Of a stretch of 16,260 nt of DNA, positions 14,393 through 16,260 are shown one piece after another. The stretch comes from JANLQB01 sp043735935. GTDB taxonomy: Bacteria > Verrucomicrobiota > Verrucomicrobiia > Chthoniobacterales > Chthoniobacteraceae. Within the stretch, counting starts at the first letter, position 1; every line of letters starts with the position of its first letter. The translations under genes and the position numbers were made by a program. The notes beneath the pieces were generated by a model that made no database searches, was not told the DNA's origin, and was given only the letters and a program-made list of their open reading frames with translations. The stretch covers positions 1-16,260 of the forward strand of contig JAYTDO010000069.1 in the NCBI GenBank assembly GCA_043735935.1, given 5' to 3'.

Positions 14393-15859
14393 TTATTTCG
14401 GCAGGAGGGCTTCGATGCTGGGCCGGATGAAGCCGAGAAAGGTCTGCGGGAAGAAACCCGCGAGCATCAGCGTGGCGATCAGGAGGAGGATGGGGAGACG
14501 TATGTTCAGCCGTGGATCAAGCGCCGCGGCATCGCCGGGTCGCGCGGGTCCGAAGAAGATCGCGCGGTAGGCGCGGAGCATGTAGACGGCGGAAATGACG
14601 ACGCCCCAGAGCGCGAATCCGGTGGCGATGCGGAAGGACGTGGTGGCGGCTTCCGGAGCGGCGGGTTTGAACGCGCCGAAGAAGACCATGACTTCGCTGG
14701 CGAAATTCGCGAAGCCGGGCAGGCCGATGGAGGCGAAGGCGGCGAGGCCGAAAGCGACGCTCAGGAAGGGCAGGGGAGTGGCTAGACCGCCGAGTTGTGT
14801 GAAGTCGAGATTGCCGCTGCGCTCGCGCAACTGACCGGTGAGGGCGAACAGTGCGGCAATGCTGAGGCCGTGCGCAAACATGAGGAGCGATGCGCCGCTG
14901 AGGCTGACGACATTCGCGGCGCTGATGCCGAGGAAGATGTAGCCCATGTGCATGACGCTGGAGTAGCCGAGCATGAGGTCGAGCTTGCGCTGCGCGATCG
15001 TGACGAGGCCGATGTAGATGATGTTCCCGACAAGGAGCGTGAGCAGGAGCCACGTCCAATGTTGCGCCCCGGAAGGAAGAAGCGGGATCGCGATGCGGAT
15101 GAGTCCGTAAAGGCCGAACTTTTTCAACACACCGGCATGCAGCATCGCGGCGGGCGTCGGAGCGGAAGCGTAGGCGCTCGGCGCCCAGCTATGGAACGGG
15201 AAGAGGGAGATGAGGGTGCCAAACCCGACGAGAAGGAGCAGGTAGGGGCGGATCTGCGCGTCGGCGGGAATCAGGTCCTTCGCGGCGGAGAGGAGTCGCA
15301 TGTCGAACGTCCGGGACCCTTCCGGGATGGCAAAATAAAGGTCGGTGAGGCCGATCAGGAGGACGATGCTGCCGAGCGCCAAATAGATCGTGATCTTCCA
15401 CGCAGCGGTCTGCCGTTCGCCATTTCCCCAGATTCCGATGAGGAGGAACGTCGGGATCAGGGCGAGTTCGTGGAATGCGTAGAAGAAGAAAAGATCCTGC
15501 GACGCGAACGCACCCGCGCATCCCGCGGAGATGAGGAGGACGCTGGCATAAAAGAGGTTCGGACGTTTTTCGACAGGCGGGGTGCAGAGCACCGCGGCGA
15601 GTGTGACGATGCCAGTGAGAAAGAGCATCACGACGCTGAGACCGTCGGCGGCGACGAGATACTTCAAGTCCCACTCGGGGATGATCGCGGAGATGGAGGT
15701 GAATTGAAATCCGCCCGCGGTCCGGTCGTAGGCGAGAAGGGTGACCAGCGAGAGGCCAAACTGTGCTCCAGCGGCGGCGAGCGCGGTGCGGCGAGCGGGT
15801 GCGCCGAATACGATGGCGATGGCCGCGAGGATCGGGATGAAGATGAGCAGGCTGAGCAT
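14393..15859 (-). CDS. nuoM: NADH-quinone oxidoreductase subunit M (divergent proton channel)
   Basis: The protein has 488 residues, a typical NuoM size, with a hydrophobic multi-helix pattern. Family features are the TM5 glutamate (Glu131 in FYAFHELALIP), PFHSWAP followed by APTP at 221-236, AGVLKKFGLYGLIR at 242-255 with Lys247 in the TM8 position, the signature LDLMLGYSSVMHMGY at 293-307 and Glu389 in ANFASEVMVF. The segment before PFHSW reads GFGTLISLF, where the family normally has IKxPxxP with the TM7 lysine (Lys234 in E. coli), so Leu216 appears to replace it; PDAH is also changed to PSAY. The reading was checked against the DNA at 15189-15240. It starts 6 bp after the nuoL stop. The identity as complex I NuoM is strongly supported by nuoL and nuoN on either side. 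Confidence 0.95.
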   Translation of the reverse strand: MLSLLIFIPILAAIAIVFGAPARRTALAAAGAQFGLSLVTLLAYDRTAGGFQFTSISAIIPEWDLKYLVAADGLSVVMLFLTGIVTLAAVLCTPPVEKRPNLFYASVLLISAGCAGAFASQDLFFFYAFHELALIPTFLLIGIWGNGERQTAAWKITIYLALGSIVLLIGLTDLYFAIPEGSRTFDMRLLSAAKDLIPADAQIRPYLLLLVGFGTLISLFPFHSWAPSAYASAPTPAAMLHAGVLKKFGLYGLIRIAIPLLPSGAQHWTWLLLTLLVGNIIYIGLVTIAQRKLDLMLGYSSVMHMGYIFLGISAANVVSLSGASLLMFAHGLSIAALFALTGQLRERSGNLDFTQLGGLATPLPFLSVAFGLAAFASIGLPGFANFASEVMVFFGAFKPAAPEAATTSFRIATGFALWGVVISAVYMLRAYRAIFFGPARPGDAAALDPRLNIRLPILLLIATLMLAGFFPQTFLGFIRPSIEALLPK

Positions 15860-15865
15860 CGCGGT

Positions 15866-16260
15866 TTAGGAAAAGAGGACGAAGGCGATCAGCCCGACGA
15901 CGCCGGCGGCGAAGAGGAAGGCGTAACCTTGGAGATTGCCGAACTGGAAAAAGCGCAGGACGAAGCCGCCGGCCCAGGTGGCGCCGCTGAGGCCGCGGAC
16001 GAAGACGCCGTCGATCACCCATTTGTCGATGTAACCGAAGAGACCGGCCAGGAGGTCCTGAGTGCCAGCGACGAGTGCGGCGTAGAGTTCGTCGAGGTAG
16101 AACTTGTTCTTGAAGAGCGGAATGAGGATCGGGTCGCGATCCTTGCCGGAGTATAAAACCAATCCGGCACCAAGGCCGCCGACAAAGGCGAGGATGGCGA
16201 GCGTGGGCACCCACCAGACGTGGTGGACGGCTTTGATGGTGGCGATGGCGGCGGGAATCT
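15866..16260 (-). CDS. nuoL: NADH-quinone oxidoreductase subunit L (C-terminal part)
   Basis: Only the last 131 or so codons lie in the window; the frame is open to the right edge, so the gene starts beyond it. Visible are a membrane segment (PTLAILAFVGGLGAGLVLYS), the typical NuoL phrase LFKNKFYLDELYAAL, an amphipathic region that would belong to the long lateral helix (DLLAGLFGYIDKWVIDGVFVRG) and a final membrane helix ending VGLIAFVLFS. NuoL is the distal antiporter-like subunit of complex I and carries the lateral helix that runs along NuoM and NuoN. A GTG at 16210 is an internal valine, not the start. The stop TAA at 15868-15866 lies 6 bp before the nuoM ATG. Confidence 0.93.
   Translation of the reverse strand, partial: IPAAIATIKAVHHVWWVPTLAILAFVGGLGAGLVLYSGKDRDPILIPLFKNKFYLDELYAALVAGTQDLLAGLFGYIDKWVIDGVFVRGLSGATWAGGFVLRFFQFGNLQGYAFLFAAGVVGLIAFVLFS

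Noticed and set aside
14795..16156. 453-codon open frame on the plus strand, opposite nuoM and nuoL
   Set aside because: Its product is an acidic, low-complexity mix of Glu, Asp, Arg and Gly typical of the antisense of hydrophobic membrane-protein genes in GC-rich DNA. The other strand encodes clear NuoM and NuoL.

Overview
This is a dense, GC-rich bacterial chromosome segment with almost no non-coding DNA; the largest gap between genes is about 165 bp. The gene set combines a MoxR/DUF58/BatA-type cluster with VWA proteins that carry glutamine-amidotransferase-like domains, a DUF4175-like protein, a UbiA/UbiD pair and a nuoL-M-N tail. Together these suggest the Planctomycetes-Verrucomicrobia-Chlamydiae group, most likely a verrucomicrobial lineage. 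That assignment comes from family recognition, not from a marker gene. The starts I inspected lack a clear Shine-Dalgarno tract. I found no tRNA, rRNA, CRISPR array, insertion sequence or phage gene.

Positions 1-7517 (minus strand) hold a co-directional cluster read from high to low coordinates. It runs DUF58 protein, BatA-like VWA membrane protein (10 bp gap), a second VWA/amidotransferase-like membrane protein (4-bp ATGA overlap), then, after a 98 bp gap, a DUF4175-like membrane protein and the start of a small secreted, helix-rich protein cut by the window edge. The matching MoxR ATPase lies at 9391-10425 on the same strand.

Positions 7643-9385 (plus strand) hold the most unusual gene. 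It is placed antiparallel between moxR and the DUF58 gene, exactly where the normal moxR-DUF58 operon would be continuous. It encodes a 580-residue protein that I read as a degenerate protein kinase (beta-3 lysine kept, catalytic loop lost), a Pro/Ala-rich linker, an FHA domain and probably a second degenerate FHA-like domain. It may be a phosphorylation-linked adaptor for the MoxR/VWA machinery; that role is inference. Its 3' end meets moxR tail to tail with 5 bp between the stop codons, and a UUCG-loop hairpin followed by TTTT lies inside the last codons of moxR.

Positions 10426-12871 (plus strand) hold a UbiA-like prenyltransferase with an unresolved start and a UbiD-family decarboxylase, a pairing that suggests quinone (probably menaquinone) biosynthesis. 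The moxR/UbiA intergenic region contains an imperfect inverted repeat whose arms are built from seven-base TTCAC-like units.

Positions 12890-16260 (minus strand) hold the end of a complex I operon: nuoL (3' part), nuoM and nuoN, spaced by 6 and 3 bp. Quinone synthesis and a quinone-reducing respiratory complex are therefore neighbours. NuoM appears to lack the usual TM7 lysine of the proton channel.
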